DNA of 64,000 nt, taken from contig MU277676.1 of assembly GCA_022385805.1 (NCBI GenBank), positions 60,417 to 124,416 on the forward strand. Direction: 5' to 3'. The notes under the pieces were generated by a model. The model was not told the origin of the DNA, made no database searches, and saw only the letters and a program-made list of their open reading frames with translations. Below are positions 32,755-44,736 of the stretch, in pieces. How positions within the stretch are numbered: the first letter of the stretch is position 1; the number at the start of each line of letters is the position of its first letter. Origin of the DNA: Pilatotrama ljubarskyi. Lineage: Eukaryota; Basidiomycota; Agaricomycetes; Polyporales; Polyporaceae. The position numbers and the translations under genes were made by a program.

Positions 32755-34990
32755 TCACTCCGGCCGCTCCTCGTGCTTCTCCCCATCCTCGCGCAAATCA
32801 ACAGGCCTGAACCTTACCCTCACCTCCTTCACGTCCCTTCTCGCCTCCACGAGCGCCTCCCTAATCCTCCGCTCCACGTCCACCGCGCGCTCCACGCTCA
32901 GCCCGCGCGGCACGTGCGCCACGACGTCCACGAACATGTTCGCGCCCGTGCGCATCGCGCGCAGGTCGCTAATGCCAAGGAGCACCTCATCCGCCGAAGC
33001 GGGGGGCGATGATGGAGCAGAGGCGGAAGAGGCAGAGATAGAGGAGATGAGCGGCCGGAGGGCGTCGAGTAAGACCGCGCGCGTGCGCGAGGAGACGCCT
33101 GCGTCAGTCATCTGGCGGAAGGCGGTCAAGAGCAGCTGCCAGCCTTGCTGGAAAATCAAAACTGAGACGATGATACCTGTTACCCCACAGGTACGCGCAT
33201 ATAGTCAGTCAGCCACTCCAGCAAACTAGAATGAGATGTGAGGGAAGAGAGACGCACCCCCGATTGGATCCAGCGCAAGCTTCGGGAACCACCAGTTGCC
33301 CAAGATCGCCACGAGCGCGACTGCGCTCCCGAACCCGTCGCTCCTATGGTGCACCGCGTTCGCGAGCAGCACCGGGCTCCGCTCTTCGTCCGCGACGCGC
33401 TTCGTCGCACGGTACAGCCACTCCTTCGCCACCACGCTCACCCCCGCGAACCACGCGGCGTTCGGGTCTAGCACTCCCGCTCCGCCGTGTCCGCCCCCGT
33501 GAGCTCCGTGCGCGTGCGTATGAGCGTGCTCAGAGACGAGCGACGGGAGCGCCCCGGCGACGTCGACGAAGCGCACCAAGAGGTCGTGTGCCGTCCCGGG
33601 GCCCATGCCTGCGGCCGCAACGGAAAGCGTGTCGACGAGGAGCTGTAGCGAGTGCAGGCCGATGCCGACCGCGCCGCCGGTGAGGAGGAGCGAGACGAGC
33701 GCGGTGCCGAGGACTTCGAACTTGCCGTACCCGTACGGGTAGCGCTCCGATGGCGGGTGCCGTGAAAGCCGCCAGCTGAAGAGCGTGATGAAGTCGCCGA
33801 TGAGGTCTGTGCCGGGAGAGTGAATCAGGGAGCGATCAATTCAAATGGAGAGCTGAGAGACGTACCGCCTGCGCAGTGCCCGGCGTCGGCGAGGAGGGCA
33901 GCGGAGTTCATGTACCAGCCTGCGGCCCCCTTCGCGCCCGTGAGGACGACGTTGGACGCGAGACCAATGAGCGTGATTTTACTCCCTCTGTCTCCTGCGT
34001 GACGTGCGCGACGGGTCAGTGCCATGTTAGAAAGGCATATAGACGTGGTCAAAGGGTCAGTCTGAGAAGAACGGCAGCAGCACCAGCGTTGCAGGTATAG
34101 GAACGGCGCGAGACTCTAAAGTCGGGGTTCAGTAGGGCGTCCGTCAGTCCCTCCTTGCAGTATCTTCTGACAGCAGTGCTCTAAAGGGTAACTGCGGGTG
34201 CCGAACGCGATGTATGCATAGGACTCTGGCATCGACGCCCCCGTGCAGAGCCTCCGCATCCTCAGGCGAGCAGTTTGCCTCTCGCGGCGCGTAATATGTA
34301 CTTGCAAAGGACGGCCGGGTGTAAATGGATGTTCGTGTGTCCCACACCACGACCGCTCACCGGCGAATCCAGAATGGCTCATAACGAGCGGATATGCATC
34401 GTCCCTCGGGCAGCCGACGCATCCCAAAGGGAGACCGAGGTAGATATAGCGACGGCAGGTACGCCAACGGACGGCACTCGCGAATTGGCGGACATTTCCT
34501 GGGAGCGCAGACCGGGGTGGTACTCACCTTGTCCCTTCAACGCCTGGATGATTTGCTCCGGGTCCTTTGTGTGCCCCTCCTCCGCGTGGTCGTGCCTGTG
34601 CACAAGGGTGCTGAATATGCCATGGGAGTGTGAATGAGAGCGGGAGGCGTGGTCGTGGTCATGCGAGTGACGGGCGGAGCCGACGTGCTCGGTGTCCTCG
34701 GGCTCCTTGCCCTTTGTGGATGTCGAGTGCGGACGACGCGCGGTCAGCGTCGCCATGAGCGTAGAGTGCGCTGCGGTTCGATGAGGCGAGGGGAAGGTCG
34801 AGGTAGTGAGCGAGGTCGGAGAGCGGGCTAGAGGTGAATGTGAGAACGCGCGCGCCGCGGCGGGTATACTTCGGCTAGCTCGGCGACGAGTGTGCGCGGT
34901 GCAGGAGAGAGCGGCGGGCGACCAGAGAGAAGATGGGAGGGAGTAGACGGAGCTGATGTGCGCTCGGTACGTGGCAGAGCGGCCGAGCAT
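32755..34990 (-). CDS. cation diffusion facilitator, mitochondrial MMT1/MMT2 type
   Basis: Exons 34528-34990, 33866-33994, 33258-33806 and 32755-33176 give 520 residues. The first 90 residues are Arg/Ser/Ala-rich, a mitochondrial presequence, followed by a histidine-rich loop (HSHDHDHASRSHSHSH). The CDF core has GSKITLIGLASNVVLTGAKG, the first metal motif SAALLADAGHCAGDLIGDF and the second HHRSDGFGSAVALV, with another His cluster (HAHTHAHGAHGGGHGG) in the cytosolic/matrix loop. The end (VFVDVVAHVPRGLSVERA) is the cation-efflux C-terminal domain. Yeast MMT proteins move iron across the inner membrane. Intron 1 is 533 nt, about eight times the local norm, yet its removal gives the expected KGQGDRGSKITL junction. 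Confidence 0.9.
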
Positions 34991-36295
34991 GAGATGGCGA
35001 GTCTAGCGAGGTCTCAAGGTCGTGGTGGGCGTGTCAGGCACTGGAGGCGGTGATGGCAGACGAAAGAACACGTCAGGTGCACGTCGCTGCTATAAGTACT
35101 CGTGCGTGGGTCGTGGGTAGAGAAGAGAGCCGCGGAGATCACGAATATAAGCCAAGAGCGGACGCTGCTGGGAGGATGCTCGACGTCGTCCGACCCGGCG
35201 AGCTCGACTGCTCTCGCGTCTGCGACGGTACCTATGACGTAGGCCCACATGCGTACCATGCACAGGCGCTTACTGCGTAGTATAATAATGCGCCTGCGAC
35301 TGCGTGCAGCTTGATCACCTACTCCTGTATTGTTCCATGAGTTGCCAGTGCGCAGGGATACATTCTTGACTTGAAATGCGGGGAACGTTGGAGTTCCGAG
35401 CGAGTCGCTCATGGTCGCGGCGGCCACGCGCTGTGTAAATCCATGTAAAAACATGTAAAACGCGTTTTGCATGGCCGTGGCCATGGCCATGACCATGGCC
35501 GTCCGCGAAGTGCACACTCGCAGCTGTTGGGGTAATCGCATGGCGATTTTCCGTGTGCAGCCAATCACTGCAGGGCGTCGAGGGCCATGTAGCCCGCATT
35601 CACGCAAAATCGCGTGAAATCAAGCAAAGCGAGCGGGATGGCGACGCGGCTGCAGCGCCGCCCCCGGACAAGTCGATTTTACACCGATTTACTCGCGACC
35701 ACGGCCATGTGGGCGGCTGGCTTGGAAAACTAATGTTCTGGAAATGCGCGCCTGTGGAGCCGTATTGGCAAGTCCAGGATTTTACCGTGTCGACTCCTGA
35801 GCTAGTCTCACGGACTCGCATACGCTATAGCGCTATCTGAACTTGGTCAACGACGTCCGCCTCATGCAGGTTGTACCCTTGATAAAACCTACGACTCAAA
35901 TTCAATATACCTCGGAACGCTGCGCGGAGGACGATCCTCTAAGGCGCAGCATCTACCACTCTGGGCGACTTCGCGAGTCACGAGGTACAGTATGGGCAAG
36001 CACAGATCTCACCAGTGACTCAGTGAACGAACAGCCAGGAGGTTATGATGTCCGAGGACGGTCCCACTTCACATCGGGCCCAATGAGGAATTGATCGGGG
36101 TAGAAAGAGCCATTCCACACCACATACATGGACAAGGGCAGGCTGACGCTTTTACAGATCTGCAATACTGTACGAGAAGAACAGTGAGAATGTCTAGGCA
36201 TACTTGCACACGGGAGTGCCATATCTGTCGGGACGTCTTATTTGCTGATGTTGCCGTAGAAGATCCGTATTATGAGGCGCAACGAGCCGGTCGGA
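34991..36295. other. 1.3-kb intergenic region with simple repeats
   Basis: Contains the promoter side of the transporter and the 3' flank of the P450. A CCATGG-type hexamer run at 35470-35502 is the only clear structure. Frames through it code for His-Gly repeats and are artefacts of the repeat. Confidence 0.4.
35470..35502. repeat. short tandem/palindromic CATGGC hexamer array
   Basis: Five imperfect units of GGCCAT/GGCCGT in 33 bp, each containing CCATGG or a variant, so the array can also pair with itself. It is embedded in an AT-rich then GC-rich stretch (CATGTAAAAACATGTAAAACGCG just before it). Confidence 0.6.
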
Positions 36296-38723
36296 TCACT
36301 CAACAAGGGCGATCCGCAAGGGCATGGCGGGACCGAGCTCCTCTTTACCGCGGATAAGCGGTATCATGACTAGGCCCGACGGGGCGCGCTGCAGCTCCGG
36401 TTTCTCAGTCCCGGACCCGACGGGCGGCCGAAATTGGAATGCCTCGACAAGCTCCGCGATGAGAGCTTGCATCTCGATGACCCTGCAAAGGGGGATACGG
36501 GCGTCAGCAGCCTGGTGAAACAAACCGATCAAGGAGCATGAACATACGAGAAGCGCCAGCCGATGCATGCGCGGGTTCCGGCAGCTGCAAGTGGATCCCA
36601 GTGTCAGTGCTACGGGTCGCAACTCGGTTGACGAGTCGCTTACAGAATGTCATCCTGTAGGTGAAGACGATGCGCGAGAAGATTAGCCAGTCACTGGATT
36701 GATGAGCAGACGTAGTCCGCTCACAAGTTAGCGAAGACCCCGACATTGGTCTGCTTGCCAGCCTCGAGTTTGCAGAACCTATCGGGGTTCCAAACATGGG
36801 CATCTTCACCCCATACCTGAGGCAGCCTGTTCATTTGTGTGTTCGTTGGTAGATCACGATGACACGGTCGGTAGACATGCAGGACGCACCGGTTGTAGGT
36901 TGCAAAGGAGGTCAATATGACTTGGCCCTTACTAACTGGGATTTCAGTGATGGTCTCCCCGGAAGCAGATATTATCGGATAAGCAAGAGGGAGAACGTCG
37001 TCCTTTGCGGCAACACGGTGCAGCCCGGTAGCGATAGGATGCACACGGAGTGTCTCCTACATTGACGAACGAGTTCTGCTATGAGTATCGTCGTCGACGC
37101 TCTCAGCGCGGTACACACCTTGATGGCATTCAAGCATGTCGTCATACTGTCCAAATCCTCCATGCGGAAGTCCACGTCCCCGCGCGCTTTTATCCGAGCC
37201 CGGCTCTCACGAATCTCTTCGCGCATGCGAGTTTGATATTCAGGATGGTTGGCGAGCTCATAGAGGAGGAACGTCACTGTGTTGGACGTCGTTTCATGTC
37301 CGGCGAGCGTCAGCGTGGACATCTGTGCCATGAGCTCAGCATCGCTGAGCCGGGTCTTCGCGTCCGATGAACAATTCGCCTTAACTACGGGTGCCCAACC
37401 ATAATCAGTCCTCGCGATCTTCATCATATCATAGCGGCATGTGTGACGTACTGAGGATACTCAGGACATCCTTGTTGTGGGCCTGCTTCTCGGTGTCGAC
37501 CTGCGTTCCCTTCGCTCGGAGGATCTGCTTCCCATACGCGGCGAAAAGGCTCTTGAGGTTGTACATGCGCCTCAAGGGCTGCATTGGGATGTATTGGAGG
37601 AGCTTCAGGAGAGGAACAGGAATGTAATCCCAACTGGCGCGGAACAAGGTCGTAGACTTGGGGAGCCTGTATTCGGTGTCTTTGCTGTGACGTTCAGTGA
37701 GTCAACACGTTCACGAGCGCATATCATCTGAGAAGCGAGAACTCACAACAGGCTGTGGTACGCCTTTGCCAGAGTGCTCTGGTCGGCATCTTCGAAGGTG
37801 TTGTAGTTATAGTCGAATGCAGCTGCGGTCTCGTATAAGGTTCATTGCGTACACTGAAGCAGTCTAGGAACGCACCTTCGCCGATGATGTCGAGGGTGAT
37901 GCGCGAAATCCAGGTGTTTATCACCAGCTCGAGCTCGCTGCTCGATGTCAACTCCGCCTTCCACTTTTCCACGAGCTGAAACGGGCAGTTGAGCTGGGCT
38001 ACTACGGCGATGTTCGTGCATCCTGAATCTTACCCTCCCCGTGTTGCGTTGGAACAACGGCAAAAATGAACGTAGCTGGGACGCACTGAACGCAGGATTC
38101 ATGAGCTTGCGGTGACGCTGGTGATCCACGCCTGTACGTTCACGTTTTGGTTCGTGACCGTAGTCGCAAAATGATGGGGAGAACACCTGCCTTCCACATG
38201 TACGATCCCAGGACCAACCATCATATATGATACTATGTTCTGCGCTCGTTTCTTGACATAATTGTAAGCCGATTTGTGGTAGATATGCTGTAGCGCCTGG
38301 TACGACAGGTTTCAGAGCGGGGCGAACGATCGGGTCAGTGCGTGCCATGGCGCACCTTCGGGTCCGCCGTCATTAGAGCGTCTGTCTGCAGATCCACAGA
38401 CATCAGCCCAGTGTCATGCCATGTTGCGAGGGTACAGGATACTTACGCCGAAAGCACCCTTGATCCTCCACGTGGGCCCGTACTCCTTCAGCCATCTGAA
38501 CTCCAAGTCACCGACTTGGTCTTCCTGATTGAGCTCGTACTCATGACCTGAGGGGATATGATCAGCCATTGTCGCTCAATGAGTAACATACGTATTCACC
38601 TAGCAAGGATGAAGCGGCAGGGGGGCCTCGGATTTGTTGGATGCTCTTGCGACGTCGCGAGAGTCGTAGACAGAGCACAACCAAGCATATGGCCAAGTAC
38701 GCCGCGACGGAGGTGAATTGCAT
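36296..38723 (-). CDS. cytochrome P450 monooxygenase
   Basis: Fourteen exons join in phase to 545 residues (38600-38723, 38447-38547, 38356-38385, 38191-38296, 38034-38131, 37876-37975, 37747-37822, 37452-37684, 37119-37384, 36890-37056, 36725-36826, 36644-36654, 36548-36584, 36296-36482). A single N-terminal anchor (SVAAYLAICLVVLCLRL) and the hinge IRGPP place it in the ER membrane. The I-helix shows LTLAGHETTSNT, the K-helix ETLR, PERF-like WNPDRF, and the heme loop FSAGTRACIG with the cysteine ligand. The heme-loop phenylalanine-serine junction depends on an 11-nt exon (36644-36654). Intron 4 seems to use a GC donor. Sequence style (DHQRHRKLMNPAFS, LLYELANHPEYQ) is that of basidiomycete families such as CYP5150 or CYP512, but I cannot assign the family. 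Start at Met before QFTSV; an in-frame ATG 63 nt upstream is less likely. Confidence 0.9.
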
Positions 38724-40297
38724 GGCGTTGTTCCGGGAGGAGAGGAGGTGAGATATTGTGCCGGGAGATAGCGACTCCGGGTACACGATACTTATAGCTT
38801 ACCGCCTACGCCCGTGCGCTGCACGGGGCTTACGAGAGAGACATAGATAGGTTGGACCCGAGGTACAATGAGTCCTCACCCACGTAAGTCGTCCTTTGTC
38901 CATGGGAACCGTGCCCGCTGCGATACGCGCGGGGCGGTGAGAAGTCAATGCAGAGAAGCTCTATAGCATCATGACCATGACCTCAACTCAGAGCCAATCG
39001 AGAGGAGGCGGGTAAGAAATCATTACACCCTGATTATCCGCGGGGCACGATCATGCAATGCGATGCTCGTAGGAGCATATTGCGTGAGAAAACTTATTGG
39101 AGCGAAGGGCCAGTGCAGCAGGTCTTATGCCGGGTCGGTATGGTGGCCGTGACGGAAGTGCAAGAAACGAGTCACGCACCAGCAATTCTTAGATGGGATT
39201 GTACACAGGATGAATGCCTGAGTCATCGGCGCAAGGCTTGGATCGGCTCTGACCAAATCCTTGCGACCTGTGGATGTCGAGGCCTCGGGGAGTGCACTTA
39301 GTGCGGAATCTACCCTGCCTTCCCGTTCGCATGCTAAGCTAAGCTGCGATAGCGTGGTAAATTGCTGACTTTCTCCACCACAGCAAAAGCTCTCTTCGGT
39401 CGGTAAACACGCAATAATCCAGGAACTCGGCTGCAAGTTGCTGCTCGAGTCGAAGTGGGTGTTGTGCTCACCCCTCACGCCCTGTGATGACACGGAGGGT
39501 GTGGTTCGTTCCGAGGTGGTTCAAGCTCGATACAGGCGTGCGAAACTCAGAGTTCGAGTCGTACGATGCAGACTAGGAGGCTCATACGAGCGTAAACATA
39601 GCAGTGGGCGTGATTGCAACTTGGGGTTGGCGGAGTCTCAGTTAATGCAGATCTCCGCGGAGGTAGGCGCCCAGGCCACACCCGAGCGCCCATGCTCCGC
39701 CGGGCCACATAAATGGCAAGTGTAGTGGTTGGGAAACCGGCCCGCGGCGTCGATCCGAGGTGTAACCCTTTCCCCTCCTTCCACCCCTCCCAGACATGTC
39801 TTCGAGGGTGAACTCGGATAACAAAGGGTGATTATTCCTTAGTTTGAAGCTCTATGTGGCAGTGACATACTGAAAGCCCGCCTTTCGCAATCTGACAGTC
39901 CCGAGCGCCGAGAGCCGCATTCTGGTGCAACGCCAGAACATCCCGTCAGGAAGTGAGTTCCACCCACATATGCGCTTCTGCACAGGAGCATCGGCAAAAC
40001 TTCGTTCTCCACTTCCAATAGAATGTGTGTCCTATCCACCATGTCTTACGCTACACCCGAGTCCGGCGATAAATCCGCCGCCCCTTGCCCTCCAGAGGTA
40101 TAAGTAGAGAGTGAAACTCACGTTTGCCCACCGACACACCACGCCCCCACTCTCATCCTACCATCACAATTACAACAACTTCTGCGCAAGGCTCTTCCAC
40201 ATTATCTCTTAGTTTCGCAGTGCGAAGACTTCGTCCTTCTCGTCAAGGCAACTTCTACTATCGTCATCCTCACCGACCGCCGGTCTGCTCAACGGAC
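38724..40297. other. 1.6-kb intergenic region; TATA box for the next gene
   Basis: No gene supported. A good TATA box, GGTATAAGTAG, at 40097-40107 lies about 190 bp before the next start codon. The P450 promoter occupies the left end. Several short frames exist but have no splice-linked continuation. Confidence 0.45.
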
Positions 40298-41997
40298 ATG
40301 CTTCGTATATTCTCGGCTGAAGAGTGGTCGTCTGATCCTTGGGTGCTCATTATAGTGAGTGCACTCCCGTCGGCGTATGCACCACCAGTACTGACCGCCG
40401 TCACTTCAGTTCCTCGTCGTCTACGCGTGCGCCTGGATCGCACTTAACGTCGCGGTGCTACAGTGCTTCAGAGCATTCAGACACCTGCGTATGTCCTCGC
40501 TGCGCGACACCATTCCGCACCCGGTCTCCGACTCGTCCGGCCAAAGCAGCAGCCTCTGGAGCGACAGTCTATCCAGCGAACGCCGGGACTCGGACTCGTC
40601 CGAGAGGTTGCTGCAGTCTCCCTCCGACAGCACGGATAGCGAAGGAGCATGTCCTTCGCCTACGTCGCTTGTACGGTCAGCGTCCCACGAGGGGCACACG
40701 AAGACGCCTGCCCAGCAACTGGACCGTGTGCTCAAGCGGACCACCTCGTACTCGGCCCACATCCTCGCTCATAGCAAGAAGCCATTCATCCAAGCTCAGC
40801 GCACGCTGAAGGCCAAGGGGAAAGAGGTGTTCCGTCCCGTGCGGACTCGCGCGGAACGCGCAGCGGCAGCGCGGAGGGAAAGCATCCCGGAGTGCCCTAG
40901 CTCCAGCGCAGACGGCTCGTCTGACTCGCCTTCGAGTTCGGACCGGTCCTCGACGACCTCGGATAAGAAGGGGCCGTCAGCCGCTGTTACGAAGGTGGAG
41001 GTCGCTATTCCCAGGCGGCCCGCCGATGTCAGCCGCGCTCGGTCAAGGCGGAACACGAGACGTTCCTCGCTTGCCACCACTTCAGAGCAGTCATCGGACA
41101 TGTCCTCCCCATCATCCTCCGCGCCTTCGACCCCCGAGCGTGCTTCCCGCGCCAGTCCCGCCAGTGCACCCACGCCGAGAACGAAGGGCGCTGGTCAGCG
41201 TAACCCGGGCCGCCGCCGTGCCCAGAGCACGACGAACGGCGGCGAGCCCATCCGCTACGCGCGCCCTGCGTGCCCGGAGAACTCGCTCCCTTGCGTGATC
41301 TTCGAGCAGCGGTACGAGAACCCGTTCAAGATATTCCGCGTGAAGCCGAAAGCCGACTCAGGTGAGCACTCTTCCGTCATGCGAGACCGTGCGTGCGGGG
41401 CTGACAAACGTCTCCCCAGGCAAGCAGAACGCAGACAGTGACAAGGAGGAATCCATCCTCATGAAGAGCAGCTCCAGTCTTCGGCGCATGCTCGGCTCCC
41501 TCTACGGGACCCTGACGACGTCCTCCTCAGATGTCGCTATGGGAGACGAGGCTGCGCCTGACGAAAGCTCGCGCTCGCGCCGCTCAAGCGTAGCGTCCAC
41601 CGCCACCACGATGACGACCTCTTCCACGGCCACCACCTCTTCCGGTGACTCGAGCCCATCGTCCGCAGTGGCAGTCTCCTCAGCCCACTCATTTATGCCT
41701 ACCGCGGAGCCGCCGTCTTCTGGAAAGACGACATCTTCCAGAGGGACAGAGTCTACCGCGGTGGCGACGTCTTCTGCTACATCCGCATGTTCGGCGAAGA
41801 CCGCGGCTTCTTCCAAGCGCTCGAAGCGCTCCAGGAAGTCGTCTGCCCCCAGGCCGACCGTCCTGACGCATGGCGCAGTGCTCAGCAACGACTCGTACAT
41901 CCCCCTCATGCCTGGCCATTACAAGTCGGACACGTTCGCGCCTCTGGAGGGCGTTCCGGAGGTGGATCAGCGGGCGCTGGTCAAAGTGGGGGCTTGA
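40298..41997 (+). CDS. serine-rich protein with one N-terminal membrane segment, unknown function
   Basis: Exons 40298-40354, 40410-41361 and 41420-41997 give 528 residues. The first 40 residues include PWVLIIFLVVYACAWIALNVAVL, a membrane anchor interrupted by intron 1 (55 nt). The rest is very rich in Ser, Thr, Arg and Pro, with many potential phosphosites, and is likely disordered. Two ordered-looking patches occur: CPENSLPCVIFEQRYENPFKIF around residue 315 and the C-terminal LTHGAVLSNDSYIPLMPGHYKSDTF. I do not recognise a family; the short conserved-looking patches suggest a basidiomycete-specific adaptor or membrane-tethered regulator. The start is supported by a TATA box 190 bp upstream and by the phase-correct splice. 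Confidence 0.75.
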
Positions 41998-42289
41998 GCG
42001 AGCGCGAGGCATTTGTGTTGCTATCATGGACTCTTCTCGGACGCTTTCGGACGCTGTCTCGTGCATTGAATGCTCTGTATCGTGCTGCTGTACCGTACTG
42101 TTATCGTCGATCTTGTAGCTGTAGCATATACCGTATATACCTTTTGCGATCTGATCCGAGGAATCCACCCTATTTCTCGAGCGGACGCTTTTTATCACCA
42201 GTTAGCGAAAGAGTGAGCGTAGACCTTGCCAAGTATGATGCCCGACCTGCCATTTTGACATATTCCGTCGTCGAAAGCGCAATGCAGCA

Positions 42290-43802
42290 TTAAAGGGTCG
42301 GCACCTGCACCTCGCTCGACCTGATATGGTCCAAGATGCTGTTCAAGTTCTCCAGCGGCTCAATCGAGATGAGCGGCCTTACGACTTTCTGAAAGGGGTC
42401 ATCCTGGTCAATGAGCATCTTCAAGGATCCTCGCTAGTAAGGGATGCTCATAATCTTCAGAAGATCGAGAGAGGCCCTCAGATCGTCCGGCGTGCCGAAC
42501 ATGACAGAGAACACTGCACAGATGTGCGCGGCGTGAGATGCGGTTCCTACGAGGCAGAGGAAGAACCCCGCCTGGTAGGCTTACTATGCGTGCGATTGAT
42601 GATCAAGTCGGCAGCGTTCATGGGCAGGTGGTCGGCGCTGTAACCGATCTGCGAGTGGGGACTGTTCGACGTCCGAAGAGGTACGGAGATACCCAAGGGA
42701 TGGACTTCACGATGATGACCTTCCCGTGCTTTCTGAGCAAGTCGCTACAGGACCTTCGCACTGCCGCCTGCGCCAACGTGAACGCTACGCCCGTGCGATC
42801 ATCCCGATTTCGGTCAGCTCTCCTCGACCACCCTCATGCCGAGGTAGTTACTCACAATGACTGTTCGCCAAAAAGTCGAACACGATATCCACAGCGAAGG
42901 GGCCGCTCTCCTTCTCCTTCGTGAGCTCCGACAAGTTGAGCGCGCGCACCGCGCCGCATTTGATTGCAACGTCCCGCGCGGCGGGCCGCCAGTGTAGTCG
43001 CACGCGTACACCTTCGCGCCGTAGCGCTTCGCGAGCTGCGCGGCCATGTGGCCGAGGCCGCCGACGCCATACACGAGGACGCGTTGCTTCGTTTGGGAGG
43101 GTAGCTGTGCCGGGATCGAGTAAATGGGATGAGATGACGCGAAAGGAGAGTCGTGAGACGGAGAAGGGCGTACGAACCTCGGCGATGTTGTAAACGGCGT
43201 TATACACCGTGAGAAGCGAGTCGGCTGCTACCGCTGCTACCTCCGGATCGAGGCCCTCGGGCTAAGACGAGAGGAAGGCTTTGAGTACCAGGGACTGGGA
43301 GAGGGTACTACACAAGGACGTACTACCGGGCTTAGCTGGTCCCACTTCGCGACGATGTATTCAGCCAGACCGCCTTCAATGCCCAGACCCAGTCCGTAGA
43401 TCTCTGGACGCTGCTGCGCATAAGCCGCACACCCTACTACGTAAGGCGTAGAGCGCATACAACTTTGCGATCTCCACCTTCTCCGGGTCGACGCCTTCGC
43501 CCAGTCTAATGCAGGTGGTCAATATACTGAACTTTGGTGAGCAGGGAACACGAGAAGGCGCACTTGACCGCCCAGGCGGCAGTTTCGTGGCCGAGGGTAT
43601 AGGACCGGTCGTCGATGAAGGCGTTGAAGAGGATCGTGATATCGGTGTGGCATACGCCCGCAGCGGCCACCTTGAGCAGCACCTCGTCTTTCTTTGGTTC
43701 GGGCACCGGGGCATGGTGGAGGAGCGTGACGTGGATATCGCACGGGATGTACTTAGAGGCGCGGATGCAGTGAGGGATGGTTGGAGTAGATTTCGGGTCC
43801 AT
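42290..43802 (-). pseudogene. zinc-type alcohol dehydrogenase (MDR family) pseudogene
   Basis: The N-terminal GroES part is clear: DEVLLKVAAAGVCHTDITIL with the catalytic Zn cysteine, then YTLGHETAAWAVK. After KLYALY the frame shifts and the structural-zinc cysteine lobe is missing. IYGLGLGIEGGLAEYIVAKW resumes in another frame. The Rossmann motif VLVYGVGGLGHMAAQLAKRYGA is intact, but after VYACDY another one-base shift is needed to reach RDVAIKCGAVRALNLSEL. The C-terminal part (FGTPDDLRASLDLLKIMS) hits an in-frame TAG and ends in degraded sequence before VRPLISIEPLENLNSILDH. Two frameshifts, one stop and a lost zinc lobe leave no plausible active enzyme. Confidence 0.75.
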
Positions 43803-44736
43803 GGTATGATGATGGTTGCAGCGACGATGAGTGGAAGGGAGAGTTGCAGGAGCACTGCGAGATGGACTGTGCAAGAGAGCGTACTTATACCCACTAAGAG
43901 CCTTGTTCAACCCTCGGTGTACTTGACCTGCGAGGAAGTGGAAGAGGCATGCAAAGGGTACTGGACAGGATGAATACGGTTCTCGACGTCGCCGGAGAAG
44001 CCCAAGGGCCAGCTAAGTCTGTCGGAGAGGTCGCCCTTGTACCCGGCGATGTGCCTGTCTCATGTGTACACCCGCACCTTTGGTCCAGCATACGGGGTGG
44101 CATCGAAGCAGAGAACTGCATGCGATAGATCTGATAGATGGATCTGCCACAGAGGATGCCAGTGCTACTGCGGTGCAAGTGCCGCATCCGGCGGGGCCAG
44201 CCATATCGAGTTACCCACTGCGTTGAGCGCCCAAGCTCATGTACACGATCAGCATTATTGTGAACGGAGCCATCAGAGCCCCGTACACACCTTCGACACC
44301 TCCAGCAGATAGGATATAGTCGACGTCTACGGCGTACCTGAGCCAGGCGAGTTTAAGTCGGAGTTATAAGACTGCGGTAGGTGTGACACTAGCCACGTGC
44401 AAGTGACACAGCGCGCTGATGCGGACCCTACCAGCTGCGCATGCCAGCTGATCATGAACTCCACTGCATGCACACGTTGTACAGGTGAGGCTTTCATGCT
44501 GCTGCCCTTGTAGCACTATACGTACACCGGTTAACCATTCTCTACCAGTATCACACTCCCGCTTCGTCACTCTCCAAATACCCCTGCGCTACTAGGGTAG
44601 TATCCATCGGTTCCGTCACGCCCGGCCACAACCAGCGGCCGCGACGGCACGAGTAAGTTCTGATGTCACTCAACTTCTCAGTTGCTCTGTGGACCCACGT
44701 CACTTTATCCCAGAGTCTAGCACACCGTCATCCAGC
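43803..44736. other. intergenic region, possible gene remnant
   Basis: On the minus strand, roughly 43912-44030, a coding-looking stretch (DLSDRLSWPLGFSGDVENR) ends in a stop just upstream of the alcohol dehydrogenase relic. No start or splice-linked upstream exon was found. The rest is the HET gene promoter. Confidence 0.3.

Noticed and set aside
35470..35502. CRISPR-like or regulatory array at the hexamer repeat
   Set aside because: Units are only six bases without spacers, and the host is a eukaryote.
35315..35599. Possible His-Gly repeat protein on the minus strand
   Set aside because: The repeat comes from the CATGGC hexamer array, and the frame has no supported start context or exons.
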